DNA from: Halomontanus rarus | GTDB taxonomy: Archaea > Halobacteriota > Halobacteria > Halobacteriales > Natrialbaceae | Direction: 5' to 3' | Assembly (NCBI RefSeq): GCF_017357405.1 | Contig: NZ_CP071597.1 | Coordinates: 434,001-498,000 of the forward strand | Length of the DNA stretch: 64,000 nucleotides | In this document: one piece after another, positions 1 through 9,260 of the stretch | How the letters are laid out: every line of letters starts with the position of its first letter | How positions within the stretch are numbered: position 1 is the first letter of the stretch | Notes under the pieces: generated by a model | The model's input: only the letters and a program-made list of their open reading frames with translations | The model's database searches: none | Told to the model about the DNA's origin: nothing | Made by a program: the position numbers and the translations under genes

Positions 1-8
1 TCACCGTG

Positions 9-362
9 TCACTCGAGGAGCCGCGAGAAGACGTCATTCCAGACGACGTAGGCGATCGTCCCGAGGGCGGAACCGATGGCAATGTTGTAGTTGGCGACGT
101 CGTCATCCGGGAGCAGTCGGCGGGCGACGAGCGCGTGGACGCCGTAGTACGTGAACCGTCGCCTCTTTCGATTCCGGATTCCCAGCGCATCCCGATCGTA
201 CAGCACCCGCGAACACACCGTACTCGTCACGCCGGCGAGGAGCCAGCGCGGCGAGAGCGTCGACGATTCGTCGCTCGTCTGTCGCCAGAGGTACGAGACC
301 GAGGCGATCGTGAGAACGCTCGAGAGCAGGTCGAGCGCGGTTCGCGACCAGTGGCGTTCCAT
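9..362 (-). CDS. small integral membrane protein of unknown function
   Basis: A 117-residue protein that I cannot assign to a named family. Three hydrophobic stretches, about residues 10-26, 38-54 and 90-112, suggest three membrane spans, with an Arg/Lys-rich loop near residues 60-70 (NRKRRRF) between the second and third. The start is supported by an AT-rich TATA-like stretch (AATTAT, near 388-396) about 27 bases upstream on this strand. It is divergent from the LD-carboxypeptidase gene and ends nine bases from the window edge, so its downstream neighbour is unseen. It is probably real because of the membrane pattern and promoter; function is unknown. Confidence 0.7.
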   Translation of the reverse strand: MERHWSRTALDLLSSVLTIASVSYLWRQTSDESSTLSPRWLLAGVTSTVCSRVLYDRDALGIRNRKRRRFTYYGVHALVARRLLPDDDVANYNIAIGSALGTIAYVVWNDVFSRLLE

Positions 363-471
363 ATCTTCCTGTCCTCGGCCGATCCCATAATTATTGTCTT
401 CCCAACCAATCTGTGCTACTGCATCCCACAGTACCCGGAGTTACTTGGGGATGCCGCCAGTTTCGCTCCCT

Positions 472-1530
472 ATGCAGACGTTCACGACCCCGCCGCCGCT
501 CGAGCGCGGCGACCGAATCGCCGTCGTCGCACCCGCGTCGAATCCGGCACCCGAGGCACCCCACGTCTACGAACTCGGTCTCGAGCGCCTGCGCGAGGTG
601 TTCGACCTCGAGCCGGTCGAGTATCCGACGGTCGAACGGAGTGACGACTACCTCTACGACCATCCCGAGGAGCGAGCCCAGGACGTGATGGACGCCTTCG
701 CCGACCCCGAGATCCGGGGCGTGATGGCCGTCATCGGCGGCAACGACCAGATACGGATGCTCGAGCACCTCGAGCCCGAAGTCCTCCGGGAGCATCCGAC
801 GCGATTCTACGGCTACAGCGACAACACCAACCTCGCGCTGTACCTGTGGAACCTCGGAATCGTCTCCTTCTACGGGCCGTCCGTGATGACCGAACTCGCG
901 ATGGACGACGCGATGTTCGAGTACACCGTCGAGTACGCCGAGCGGGCGTTCTTCGACGACTCGCTCGGCGAGCTCCGCCCGGCGGAGACGTTCACAGACC
1001 AATCCGGCGACTGGACGGAGCCCTCCGCCCTCGAGGAGCCCCGCGAGACGGAGCCGAGTCCGGGCTGGACGTGGGCCGGCGGAACGGAGCCGGTCGAGGG
1101 CCGGATCTGGGGCGGTTGTCTCGAAATCGTCGACCAGCAGTTCGTCGCGGATCGCTACCTGCCTGCCTCCGGAGACGAGGCCCTCGAGGGGACGATCCTC
1201 GCGACCGAACACTCCGAGGAACTGCTCGACCCCGACTGGACGACCGGCGTCCTCCACGCCCTCGGCGAACGCGGCCTCCTCGAGCGGTTCGACGGCGTTC
1301 TCGTCGGTCGATCTCCGGGGCGGTCCCACCGGGAGGACAATCCGTCCGAGTGGCGCGAGGCGTACCGAGAACGCCAGCGAACGGCGATCGTCGAGACGCT
1401 CGCGGAGTACAACCCCGACGCGCCGGTGGTGCTCGACCTCGAGTTCGGCCACACCTATCCGACCGTCCCGATTCCGATCGGCGGTCGCGTCGAGATCGAT
1501 CCGACGGCGGAGACGATCCGGTTTCCCTGA
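472..1530 (+). CDS. LD-carboxypeptidase / MccF-like serine peptidase (family S66)
   Basis: A 352-residue peptidase of family S66, which cleaves L,D-peptide bonds in bacteria or inactivates microcin C-type aminoacyl nucleotides. The expected triad is visible: Ser116 in YGYSDNT, Glu218 in GGCLEIV and His327 in LEFGHTYP. The start at 472 (MQTFTTPPPLERGDRIAVV) fits the conserved N-terminal strand; an in-frame ATG at 394 would add 26 residues with no family likeness. Archaea lack murein, so a role in peptide scavenging or detoxification is more likely than wall recycling; that is inference. It stands alone, divergent from the upstream membrane protein. Confidence 0.85.
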   Translation: MQTFTTPPPLERGDRIAVVAPASNPAPEAPHVYELGLERLREVFDLEPVEYPTVERSDDYLYDHPEERAQDVMDAFADPEIRGVMAVIGGNDQIRMLEHLEPEVLREHPTRFYGYSDNTNLALYLWNLGIVSFYGPSVMTELAMDDAMFEYTVEYAERAFFDDSLGELRPAETFTDQSGDWTEPSALEEPRETEPSPGWTWAGGTEPVEGRIWGGCLEIVDQQFVADRYLPASGDEALEGTILATEHSEELLDPDWTTGVLHALGERGLLERFDGVLVGRSPGRSHREDNPSEWREAYRERQRTAIVETLAEYNPDAPVVLDLEFGHTYPTVPIPIGGRVEIDPTAETIRFP

Positions 1531-1616
1531 CTGCGGTTTCTCGGCTGGACGTCCCAGATCGAGGTCGCTCGAGAGTAGCCGAAATCGACCGGACGCACGA
1601 TACGGCGACCGAACCC

Positions 1617-2063
1617 TCACCAGCCCCCGTTTTCCGCCTCGAGCGCTTCCGCTCGAAGCCGTTTCCCCGTCTCGCTGTCCACCGTCAGCTCCGGAACCGG
1701 CGTGGGCGTCCGCTCGTCGTCGATCGCGACGAAGACGAAGTACGACTCCGTGGTCATCTCTTTCTCGTGGGTGCGGAGGTCCTCCCGATAGGTCCGGATG
1801 CGGACCTTCACGCTCGAGGTGCCGGCGTCGTAGACGTAAGCGTTGATGAACGCCGTGTCGCCGACGGGGATAGGGCGCTCGAAGTTCATCTGGTTGACGC
1901 GGGCGGTGACGCAGGTTTCGCCGGCGAACCGCATCGCCGACATCGCCCCGACTTCGTCCATCCACTTCATCACGTTCCCACCGTGGGCGGTCTCGAGCAT
2001 GTTTCCGTGATTGGGCTGGACCATCTCGCGGTTCTCGATGAACGTCTCCATCAGGTCGGTCAT
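1617..2063 (-). CDS. acyl-CoA thioesterase (hotdog fold)
   Basis: A 148-residue single hotdog-fold thioesterase resembling the YciA/BACH group, which hydrolyses fatty acyl-CoA to free acid and CoA. The segment HGGNVMKWMDEVGAMSA near residues 27-43 carries the HGG.....DE pattern of this group, and NFERPIPVGD follows as the usual strand. The start at 2063 (MTDLMETFIENREM) is preferred; an upstream ATG at 2123 would add 20 residues unlike the family. It converges on the LD-carboxypeptidase gene and is divergent from the TraB gene. Confidence 0.85.
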   Translation of the reverse strand: MTDLMETFIENREMVQPNHGNMLETAHGGNVMKWMDEVGAMSAMRFAGETCVTARVNQMNFERPIPVGDTAFINAYVYDAGTSSVKVRIRTYREDLRTHEKEMTTESYFVFVAIDDERTPTPVPELTVDSETGKRLRAEALEAENGGW

Positions 2064-2289
2064 TGCTGTTGGCGGCCCTTTCGCGACCGTCCCAATCAGT
2101 CTTGCTCGTTTGCGCGATATCACCTCGTTCGCGTTTCGCCCGGGTTCGAGTTCGCGGTCGTGCGCTCCCGACGTCCTCGAGCGCTCGGGCCCGTCTCTCG
2201 GCCCAATACACTCGAAATCCAGACGTTCGGGCCGAAACGGCGTTCCCCCTTCGATACTGGTAAAAGTCGTGGGCGATTTATCGGTTGTA

Positions 2290-4071
2290 ATGAGCGATGC
2301 AGGCGAGGCAAGCGTTCCAGAACCCCCCGATCCCCCGGACCCGGAACGCGAGCGCGGTGACGTTCACGTTCTCGGCACGGCACACGTCTCGAAGGCGAGC
2401 GTCGACGACGTCCACGAAACGATCGACCGCGAACAGCCAGACGTCGTCGCCGTCGAACTCGACGAAGGACGCTACCGCCAGATGCAAGGCGGCGCGCCCG
2501 AGGACATCGAGGCGCGCGACCTCCTCAGCGGCAACACGGTCTTCCAGTTTCTGGCCTACTGGATGCTCTCGTACGTCCAGTCCCGGTTAGGCGAAAAGTT
2601 CGACATCGAACCGGGCGCCGACATGCGCGCGGCGATCGAAGCCGCCGAGCGCAACGGCACCGGTCTCGCCCTCGTCGACCGAGACATTCAGGTGACGATG
2701 CAACGCTTCTGGACCAGACTATCGTTCACCGAGAAGCTGAAGATGGTCGGCGGACTCGCACTCGGCGTCACCAACCCCCGAACGATCGCGGTCTCCTTCG
2801 GGGCCGGCATGGGCCTCTTGCTCGGGTTCGTCTTCGCCGCCTTTCTCGCCCCGATGGTCGGTCTCGGCGACACCCTCACGTTCGGAATCACGGCGACGAC
2901 GACGCTCCAGTACGTCGGCGCCTTGGGAATCGGAACCCTCGGCGGCTTGCTCCTCGGACTGCTCTTGCTTCCCTCCCTCGAGGCGCCGGAACAGTACACC
3001 GGCGGCCTGTTGAGCGGCTTCACGCTTCGACTCGTCAGCGGCGTCCTCGTCGGTATCGCCGGCTGTCTCGCGCTCGTCTACACCGAGACGTTCGTCGGCC
3101 CGCTCTCGGCCGGAACGTTCGCGAGCGCCGGCGCGCTCTCGATTCGCGGACTGGTCGGCATCCTCGCGGGGGTCGGGATCGGGGCGCTCGTCGGCGCCGT
3201 CATCGGCGTCGTCCTCGACGCCCTCTCGGGCGACACCGAAGACCTCGACGAGTTCGACATCGAAGACATGACCGACGGCGACGTCGTCGCCGCGATGATG
3301 GAGGAGTTCCGCCGCTTCAGCCCCCGCGGCGCGAACGCGCTGATCGACGAACGCGACGCCTACATCGCACACAACCTCCACGAACTCCGCGAACAGGGCT
3401 ACAGCGTCGTCGCCGTCGTCGGTGCCGGGCACAAGGCGGGTATCAACGGCTATCTCAAGAACCCACATACGATTCCGGACATCGATTCGATCACCGGAAC
3501 GGCCTCGACCCGACGCTTCTCACCGTTCAAGATCTTCGGGTACCTGGTCATGTTCGGCTTCGTCGCCTTCTTCTTCCTACTGGTCATGGCCGGTGTCCAG
3601 AACACCTTCCTGTTGCAGCTGTTCGTCGCCTGGTTCCTGTTCAACGGCGTCTTCGCGTTCACGCTCGCCCGACTCGCGGGCGCCCGCTGGATCAGCGCCG
3701 GCGTCGGCGGCTCCGTCGCCTGGCTCACGAGCATCAACCCGCTGCTCGCGCCGGGCTGGTTCGCCGGCTACGTCGAACTCAAGTACCGGCCGGTCAACGT
3801 CGGGGACATCCAGACGCTCAACCAGATCATCGGCGACACCGAACGGCCGATCGAGGACGCGCTCACCGAGATGTTCGACGTGCCTCTCTTCCGGCTGATC
3901 ATGATCGTCGCGTTGACCAACGTCGGCAGCATGATCGCAACGTTCCTCTTCCCGGTCGTCGTGTTGCCGTGGCTCGCACCGGAGATCGGCGGCGTCGGCG
4001 CACTCATGGGTGAGCTCATCCAGGGGGCACAGAACAGCCTCGAGTTGATCCGTGAGGTATTCATGCAATGA
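2290..4071 (+). CDS. TraB/PrgY family membrane protein (Tiki/TraB superfamily)
   Basis: A 593-residue TraB-domain protein. The N-terminal domain carries the signature of the Tiki/TraB/PrgY superfamily: GTAH at 29-32, Glu56 in VAVELDEGRY, and a second GxxH (GAGH, 378-381); in Tiki proteins such motifs form a metalloprotease site. Several hydrophobic helices follow residue 165 and resume after residue 415, giving about seven or eight membrane segments in all. The start at 2290 has a TATA-like element (GGTAAAAGT) about 28 bases upstream. Its stop overlaps the start of the M50 protease gene (ATGA), so the two are almost certainly co-translated. In enterococci PrgY/TraB shuts down pheromone; the substrate here is unknown. 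Confidence 0.85.
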   Translation: MSDAGEASVPEPPDPPDPERERGDVHVLGTAHVSKASVDDVHETIDREQPDVVAVELDEGRYRQMQGGAPEDIEARDLLSGNTVFQFLAYWMLSYVQSRLGEKFDIEPGADMRAAIEAAERNGTGLALVDRDIQVTMQRFWTRLSFTEKLKMVGGLALGVTNPRTIAVSFGAGMGLLLGFVFAAFLAPMVGLGDTLTFGITATTTLQYVGALGIGTLGGLLLGLLLLPSLEAPEQYTGGLLSGFTLRLVSGVLVGIAGCLALVYTETFVGPLSAGTFASAGALSIRGLVGILAGVGIGALVGAVIGVVLDALSGDTEDLDEFDIEDMTDGDVVAAMMEEFRRFSPRGANALIDERDAYIAHNLHELREQGYSVVAVVGAGHKAGINGYLKNPHTIPDIDSITGTASTRRFSPFKIFGYLVMFGFVAFFFLLVMAGVQNTFLLQLFVAWFLFNGVFAFTLARLAGARWISAGVGGSVAWLTSINPLLAPGWFAGYVELKYRPVNVGDIQTLNQIIGDTERPIEDALTEMFDVPLFRLIMIVALTNVGSMIATFLFPVVVLPWLAPEIGGVGALMGELIQGAQNSLELIREVFMQ

Positions 4072-4694
4072 GTTACGGAACCGGAACGCGATCGGGACTG
4101 ACCTTCACCAGCAAGGAACTGTTCGACCTCGGACTCGCGTGGGTGACCCTCAGCGTCGCCTTCGCCCTCCTGTTGAACCGGAGCGCAGCGGGAATCCGGA
4201 TCGAGGGATTGCTCGAGACGACGGCGCTGTGTTTCGTCACGGCCGGCGTCGCCTTCCTGTTGCACGAACTCGCCCACAAGGTGGTCGCGATTCACTTCGG
4301 CCAGGTCGCCGAGTTCCGCGCGGACTACCAGATGCTGTTTCTGGCGATCATGAGCGCACTCATCGGGTTCCTGTTCGCCGCACCAGGTGCGGTCTACCAC
4401 CGCGGACGGATCACGGTCCGAGAGAACGGATTGATCTCCCTGGCCGGGCCGCTGACGAATCACGGGCTGGCACTGTTGTTCCTCCCGTTGCTACTGTTCG
4501 GCCCCGGAGTCCTCGGTCGCGTCGGTCAACTCGGGGTCTGGATCAACCTCTTCCTGGCCGCGTTCAACATGATCCCGTTCGGACCGCTCGACGGCAAGTC
4601 GGTCTGGAACTGGAACAAGGCCGTCTTCGTCGCCGTCTTCGTCCCGAGTATCCTGGTCGCGGGCTACGTGGTTCTGTTCGTCGGACTGCGCTGA
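4068..4694 (+). CDS. M50 family (site-2 protease-like) membrane metalloprotease
   Basis: A 208-residue intramembrane zinc metalloprotease of family M50. The zinc motif HELAH is at residues 66-70 within a hydrophobic helix, and the second motif, an N..P.....DG pattern ending Leu174-Asp175-Gly176 (NMIPFGPLDG), supplies the third metal ligand. Four to five membrane segments are visible and there is no PDZ or CBS domain, so this is a minimal S2P core. The ATG overlaps the stop of the TraB gene by four bases. Site-2 proteases cut transmembrane segments after a first cleavage by another enzyme; the overlapping TraB protein is a candidate partner. Confidence 0.85.
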   Translation: MSYGTGTRSGLTFTSKELFDLGLAWVTLSVAFALLLNRSAAGIRIEGLLETTALCFVTAGVAFLLHELAHKVVAIHFGQVAEFRADYQMLFLAIMSALIGFLFAAPGAVYHRGRITVRENGLISLAGPLTNHGLALLFLPLLLFGPGVLGRVGQLGVWINLFLAAFNMIPFGPLDGKSVWNWNKAVFVAVFVPSILVAGYVVLFVGLR

Positions 4695-4742
4695 CCCGCC
4701 CTGCGTGGCAATGGCTTTGTCCGAACGGGGCGTCTTCGACGT

Positions 4743-5966
4743 ATGCGCGTTCACTTTTCCGGCCGGGCGTTCGACTACCAGACCCTGCGAGCGATGGCGT
4801 ACACCACCTTCGGCGGCGCCGAGCCGGGGGAGGTCCTGACGACCGTCGAGCGCATCGACGACGGCGATACCGAGGCCTGGCACGCCGAGTGGCGTCGAAC
4901 GGCCGCGCGCGTCGAACGACTGGCCGAGGAGGCCCGGCGGGACGGACGCACCCGATCGGCACGAGCCGCGTTCTACCGGGCGCACACCTACTACCGGACC
5001 GCCGAGTTCTTCCTCGCCGCGGACGACCCTCGCCGCCGACCGACCTACGAACGCGCTCGAGGGGCGTTTCGATCGGGCGTCGAGCTGCTCGATCGACCCC
5101 CCGAAGTGGTCGACATTCCGTACGAAGGAACGACGCTGCCGGGCTATTTTTTCAGACCGGAGGCGGGCGACGGGTCGGCAGGCGGCGGGGGCGACGAACC
5201 GCGCCCGACGATCGTCTGCCTCGGCGGCTTCGACTCCATCGCGGAGGAACTGTACTTCCTCTGTGGCGTGCCCGAGGCCCTCGAGCGCGGCTACAACGTC
5301 CTCTGCTTCGAGGGGCCCGGACAGGGAGCGCCGCTGCGACACGACGGGCTGACCGCCCGGCCCGACTGGGAGCACGTGGTCGGGCCGGTGATCGACGTCC
5401 TCGAGGGGTGCGAGGCGGTCGACTCCGATCGGATCGGGCTGATCGGCGTCAGCTTCGGCGGCTACTACGCGCCGCGGGCGGCGGCGTTCGACGACCGCGT
5501 CGCGGCCTGTATCGCCTTCGACCACATGCACGACCTGTGGGGCGCGTCGGCGTACGAGAACCCGCGACTCGCGAGGTTGATGCTGCACGCGCCGGACGCG
5601 CTCGTGAACGGACTCGCGACGCTGGGGACTCGATTCAGCGTCGAGGCGCGCTGGCTGATGGAGAACTCCCGGTGGGTGTTCGGCGTCGACTCGGCGGCGG
5701 CGCTCCAGCGGACGTTGCGACGGTATTCGTTGTCGGGCGTCGCGGGCCGGATCGAGTGTCCGATGCTCGTCCTCGCGGGCGAGGACGACCACTTCGTCCC
5801 CCTCGGACTGGCTCAGGAGTTCCTCGAGGAGTTGACCTGTCCGACGACGCTGCGCGTGTTCACGACCGAGGAGGGTGCCGGCGAACACTGTCAGATGGGG
5901 AATCTGCGTCTCGCCTCAAGCGTCATCTACGACTGGCTGGATTCGACACTCGAGGCGACGGGGTGA
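4743..5966 (+). CDS. alpha/beta hydrolase (FrsA/DUF1100-like esterase)
   Basis: A 407-residue alpha/beta hydrolase with an N-terminal helical cap of about 120 residues, then the hydrolase fold. Visible parts are the nucleophile Ser238 in GVSFGG, the acid in AGEDDHF (Asp348/349) and His382 in GEHCQMG. The cap-plus-core layout resembles FrsA and 2,6-dihydropseudooxynicotine hydrolase, which act on esters or C-C bonds of small molecules. The substrate cannot be read from the sequence. The gene follows the M50 gene by about 50 bases and may be in the same transcript. Confidence 0.8.
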   Translation: MRVHFSGRAFDYQTLRAMAYTTFGGAEPGEVLTTVERIDDGDTEAWHAEWRRTAARVERLAEEARRDGRTRSARAAFYRAHTYYRTAEFFLAADDPRRRPTYERARGAFRSGVELLDRPPEVVDIPYEGTTLPGYFFRPEAGDGSAGGGGDEPRPTIVCLGGFDSIAEELYFLCGVPEALERGYNVLCFEGPGQGAPLRHDGLTARPDWEHVVGPVIDVLEGCEAVDSDRIGLIGVSFGGYYAPRAAAFDDRVAACIAFDHMHDLWGASAYENPRLARLMLHAPDALVNGLATLGTRFSVEARWLMENSRWVFGVDSAAALQRTLRRYSLSGVAGRIECPMLVLAGEDDHFVPLGLAQEFLEELTCPTTLRVFTTEEGAGEHCQMGNLRLASSVIYDWLDSTLEATG

Positions 5967-6066
5967 GGCTCCGCGAGGAGTATCGGACGCCGGACACCGA
6001 ACGACTAAGTCGACCACCCGACGCCGGACCGGTGGCCTTTTGCTGACACCCCGAGGTCGTTGGGAT

Positions 6067-7080
6067 ATGAGCGACACCGACGACGGGGACCACGAGGAGC
6101 GGGGAGAAACGGAGGGACTCACCTACGCCGAGACCGGCGTCGACATCGAGGCGAGCGAGGACGCGACGGCGGCCCTGCTCGAGGCATTCGGCAGCGGCCT
6201 CACCACCGAGTACGCCGGCCTGCTGGACATCGGCGACCGGTACCTCGCGCTGGCGACCGACGGCGTCGGCACCAAGTTACTCGTCGCCGAAGCGATCCAG
6301 GACTTCTCGACGATCGGCATCGACTGCATCGCGATGAACGTCAACGACCTCGTCGCCGCCGGCGTCGAGCCCGTCGCGTTCGTCGACTACCTCGCGATCG
6401 ACGAACCCGACGACGACCTCACGAACCAGATCGGCGAGGGGCTGGCGGCGGGTCTCGAGCAGGCCGATCTCACGCTGCTGGGCGGCGAGACGGCCGTCAT
6501 GCCCGACGTCATCTCCGGATTCGACCTCGCGGGGACCTGCGCCGGCCTCGCCGGCAAGGACGAGATCTTCGACGGCGAAGCCGCGGTCGGCGACGTGCTC
6601 GTCGGCTTTCCCTCCAACGGCATCCACTCGAACGGGCTGACGCTCGCTCGAAAGGCCGTCACGCGCGAGCACGAGTACACCGATGCCTTCCCACACGCCG
6701 ACGCCGACGACCGGACCATCGGCGAGGAACTGCTCCGGCCGACGCGGATCTACACCGACCTCCTCGAGCCGATGCAGGCGTGTAACGTCCGCGCCGCGGC
6801 CCACGTCACCGGCGGCGGGTGGACGAACCTGCTCCGGATGGGCGAGAATCGGTACGTGATCGACGATCCCCTGCCGGCGCAGCCGGTCTTCGAGTTCGTC
6901 CAGGCCGAGGGGAGCGTCTCCGACGAGGAGATGCACCGAACCTTCAACATGGGAACCGGGTTCGTCGTCGCGCTCTCGAGCGAAGACGCCGAGGACCTCG
7001 TCGCCGAGACCGACGGACGGGTGATCGGCCGCGTCGAGGACGGCGAGTCGGTCGAGATTCGCGGGCTCTCGCTGTCGTGA
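6067..7080 (+). CDS. purM: phosphoribosylformylglycinamidine cyclo-ligase
   Basis: A 337-residue PurM, which closes FGAM to aminoimidazole ribonucleotide using ATP in purine synthesis. The family landmarks are present: YAETGVDIEA near the start, ATDGVGTKLL, the IAMNVNDLVAAGVEP segment, GGETAVMP, and a C-terminal NMGTGFV. The start at 6067 gives an acidic haloarchaeal N-terminus before the conserved TYAETGVDI; a longer frame from 5875 is excluded because it overlaps the upstream hydrolase gene. It is the cytosolic step four reactions after PurD, whose gene lies some 55 kb away at 61181. Confidence 0.95.
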   Translation: MSDTDDGDHEERGETEGLTYAETGVDIEASEDATAALLEAFGSGLTTEYAGLLDIGDRYLALATDGVGTKLLVAEAIQDFSTIGIDCIAMNVNDLVAAGVEPVAFVDYLAIDEPDDDLTNQIGEGLAAGLEQADLTLLGGETAVMPDVISGFDLAGTCAGLAGKDEIFDGEAAVGDVLVGFPSNGIHSNGLTLARKAVTREHEYTDAFPHADADDRTIGEELLRPTRIYTDLLEPMQACNVRAAAHVTGGGWTNLLRMGENRYVIDDPLPAQPVFEFVQAEGSVSDEEMHRTFNMGTGFVVALSSEDAEDLVAETDGRVIGRVEDGESVEIRGLSLS

Positions 7081-7269
7081 TCTCCCGGTGCGGTTCGAAG
7101 CGGTTCAGTGCGCTCGAGCGTCCGAGGTGAGGCGGAACCGCGAACCCAGTTCGGGGCGGTCGGAACTCCCGCTCGAGACCGGAATTCGCTGCGGGAAATC
7201 AAGGATCAAGGTGAAAGGTCCGTTTCAGTATTCACAGTGGAATTATACTTCGAGTGCTAACTGACGCGC

Positions 7270-8454
7270 ATGCCTCCCCTGTCTCGTAGACGGACCCTCC
7301 ACGTAGCTGGACTCGGAATCGGAACGGCGCTCGCGGGCTGTCTCAGTCGATCGGATCCGGGCGACGACTCCGGTGGTGACGATCCCGACGGCGGGAACGG
7401 AGACGGAGACGAAACTGACGGAAGCGACGGAGACGACGGAAGCGAAACCGAACTCCTCTCTCACGACACCATCCAGTTCGCCGTGACCGGCAGTCGACCG
7501 GACTGGTTCGAAGAGATGGGAGAAACCGTCGGCGACGTCGTCGTGATCGACTCCGCCGAACGGGCGGACGTGATCTGGCCCCACGACGACGTTCGTCGGG
7601 ACCGGCGAGAGGACGTCGCCGACTTCCTCGGGGACACGTCGTTCGAGGATTCCGTGTTACTGTCCGTCGAGTCCGTCGGACCGAACACGTGCCACAACTC
7701 GCTCGAGTTCGAAGACGTCGCCCTCAAGGACGGCCGACTCGCCGCGACCGCGTCGGTCGTCGACTCGAGCGGCGCGGACGAAGCCTGCGGCGAAGCGATC
7801 ACGTATCCGTCGGCGCTCCTCCGGGCGACGTTCTCGGCGGAACCGGTCACCGAAGCGACGATCACGGTCGTCGACGGCTGGGACAACGAGGCGACGGTGA
7901 CGGCGACGGCCGACGATCCGCTCTCGGTCTCACCCGATTCGGACGAGCTATCGGGATACGTGAAACCCGACGGCGACCCCGAACACGTTCCGGCGGCGCT
8001 CGAGTGCGACGACGAGGGCGTCCAGCGAGTGCAAAACTGGGTGGACGAGGACGATATCGCGTGGGGCGAGACCGACGGCGGAGACCTGGCCCTCCGAGTC
8101 GATACGCGGTCGGTCGAACGCGGCGAGACGGTCCGGGTCACCATGACGAACGTGACCGACGAGCGCGTGCACACGGGTAATCGTCACAAGTACTCGCTCG
8201 AGGTGTACACGGACGAGGGGTGGATGGACGTCCGCGTCGCGACCGACGACCGGGCGCTCGAGTACACCGACGAAGGGTTCAGCCACGACCCCGGCGACGG
8301 GTTTCAGTGGACGCTCGAACTCTCCGAAACGGGACTCGTCGACGACCACGTTCACGCGGATTCACTCGAGGTCTGTCCCGACCTGCCGGCGGGCCGGTAC
8401 CGGTTCGTTTACTGGGAACCCGCGCTCGCCGTCGCGTTCGACCTCGCGGCGTAA
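7270..8454 (+). CDS. Tat-exported lipoprotein, unknown function
   Basis: A 394-residue predicted lipoprotein. RRR at residues 6-8 and the lipobox LAGC (Cys24) indicate twin-arginine export and lipid anchoring on the outer face of the membrane, followed by an Asp/Gly-rich spacer to about residue 60. The C-terminal 120 residues look like an immunoglobulin-like beta sandwich (a run of alternating strands ending LPAGRYRFVYWEPA). Two Cys residues in the middle domain (NTCHN and EACGE) could form a disulfide. A TATA-like AATTATAC lies about 25 bases before the ATG. Function unknown. Confidence 0.8.
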   Translation: MPPLSRRRTLHVAGLGIGTALAGCLSRSDPGDDSGGDDPDGGNGDGDETDGSDGDDGSETELLSHDTIQFAVTGSRPDWFEEMGETVGDVVVIDSAERADVIWPHDDVRRDRREDVADFLGDTSFEDSVLLSVESVGPNTCHNSLEFEDVALKDGRLAATASVVDSSGADEACGEAITYPSALLRATFSAEPVTEATITVVDGWDNEATVTATADDPLSVSPDSDELSGYVKPDGDPEHVPAALECDDEGVQRVQNWVDEDDIAWGETDGGDLALRVDTRSVERGETVRVTMTNVTDERVHTGNRHKYSLEVYTDEGWMDVRVATDDRALEYTDEGFSHDPGDGFQWTLELSETGLVDDHVHADSLEVCPDLPAGRYRFVYWEPALAVAFDLAA

Positions 8455-8501
8455 CGGCTCCCGCGACCGCCGATTTCCGGGTCCCTGCCTCACGTTTCGA
8501 C

Positions 8502-8999
8502 TCAGCGAGCGGCGACCTCGAGCAGCGTCTCGTACTCCTCGTCGCTGTAGGCGATGAACCGGACGTCCTCGAGCGAGTCCGGTTCGTATTCGCGGATGGC
8601 TCCGGCGATGATCTCGGCACCTTCGGCGAGGTCGAAGCCGGCGACGCCACAGCCCAGCGCGGGAAGGACGAGCGACTCGCAGCCCAACTCGTCCGCTTTC
8701 TCTAAGGCGTTTCTCGTCGCGTCTTCGATGCTCTCCGCCGTCGCCCGCCCGTCCCCGTAGTGGGGCATGGCGGCGGCGTGAATGACGTACTCGGCCTCGA
8801 GGTCGTAGGCGTCGGTGACGGCGACCCCGCCGAGCTCGACCGGCCCCTGCTCCATCGCCTCCCGGTTGATCTCCTCGCCGGCACCGCGGCGGAGCGCGCC
8901 AGCGACGCCGGAGCCCATCCGGAGGCTCGTCCCGGCCGCGTTGACCAGTGCGTCTGCGGACTGTGCGGCGATGTCGCCCTGAACGACGTCGAACTCCAT
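8502..8999 (-). CDS. macrodomain protein (O-acetyl-ADP-ribose deacetylase-like)
   Basis: A 165-residue single macrodomain, a fold that binds ADP-ribose and in the MacroD/YmdB group removes acetyl or ADP-ribosyl groups. The nucleotide-binding loops are seen: VNAAGTSLRMGSGVAGAL near residues 18-35 and LPALGCGVAGFD near 110-121. In place of the usual N-N-D/E pattern the first loop reads NAAGTSL, so whether it is a catalyst or only a reader is open. The start at 8999 (MEFDVVQGDIA) is the family start; an ATG nine codons upstream is rejected. It converges on the lipoprotein gene. Confidence 0.85.
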   Translation of the reverse strand: MEFDVVQGDIAAQSADALVNAAGTSLRMGSGVAGALRRGAGEEINREAMEQGPVELGGVAVTDAYDLEAEYVIHAAAMPHYGDGRATAESIEDATRNALEKADELGCESLVLPALGCGVAGFDLAEGAEIIAGAIREYEPDSLEDVRFIAYSDEEYETLLEVAAR

Positions 9000-9260
9000 G
9001 TGCGAACGTACGAGGTGATCCGTCAAGAGCGTTGGTCGAATCGGGGGTCCGGAGCCAGCAGGCGCGTACTCGAGGTCGGCGAGGATCCCCCGTGCGGACG
9101 GGACGTTCGATGCGGGCCGGACGCCGACAGTCGGCCGTCCAGTGGCGACAGTTCCGATCGTCGTGAAACGATTCTCTCTGAAGAGTGACAGTGTTCATAT
9201 CAAGACGAAATATGTCCGCCAGAACACTCACAACAGTAGCGGTGTTTCATCGGTTACTGA

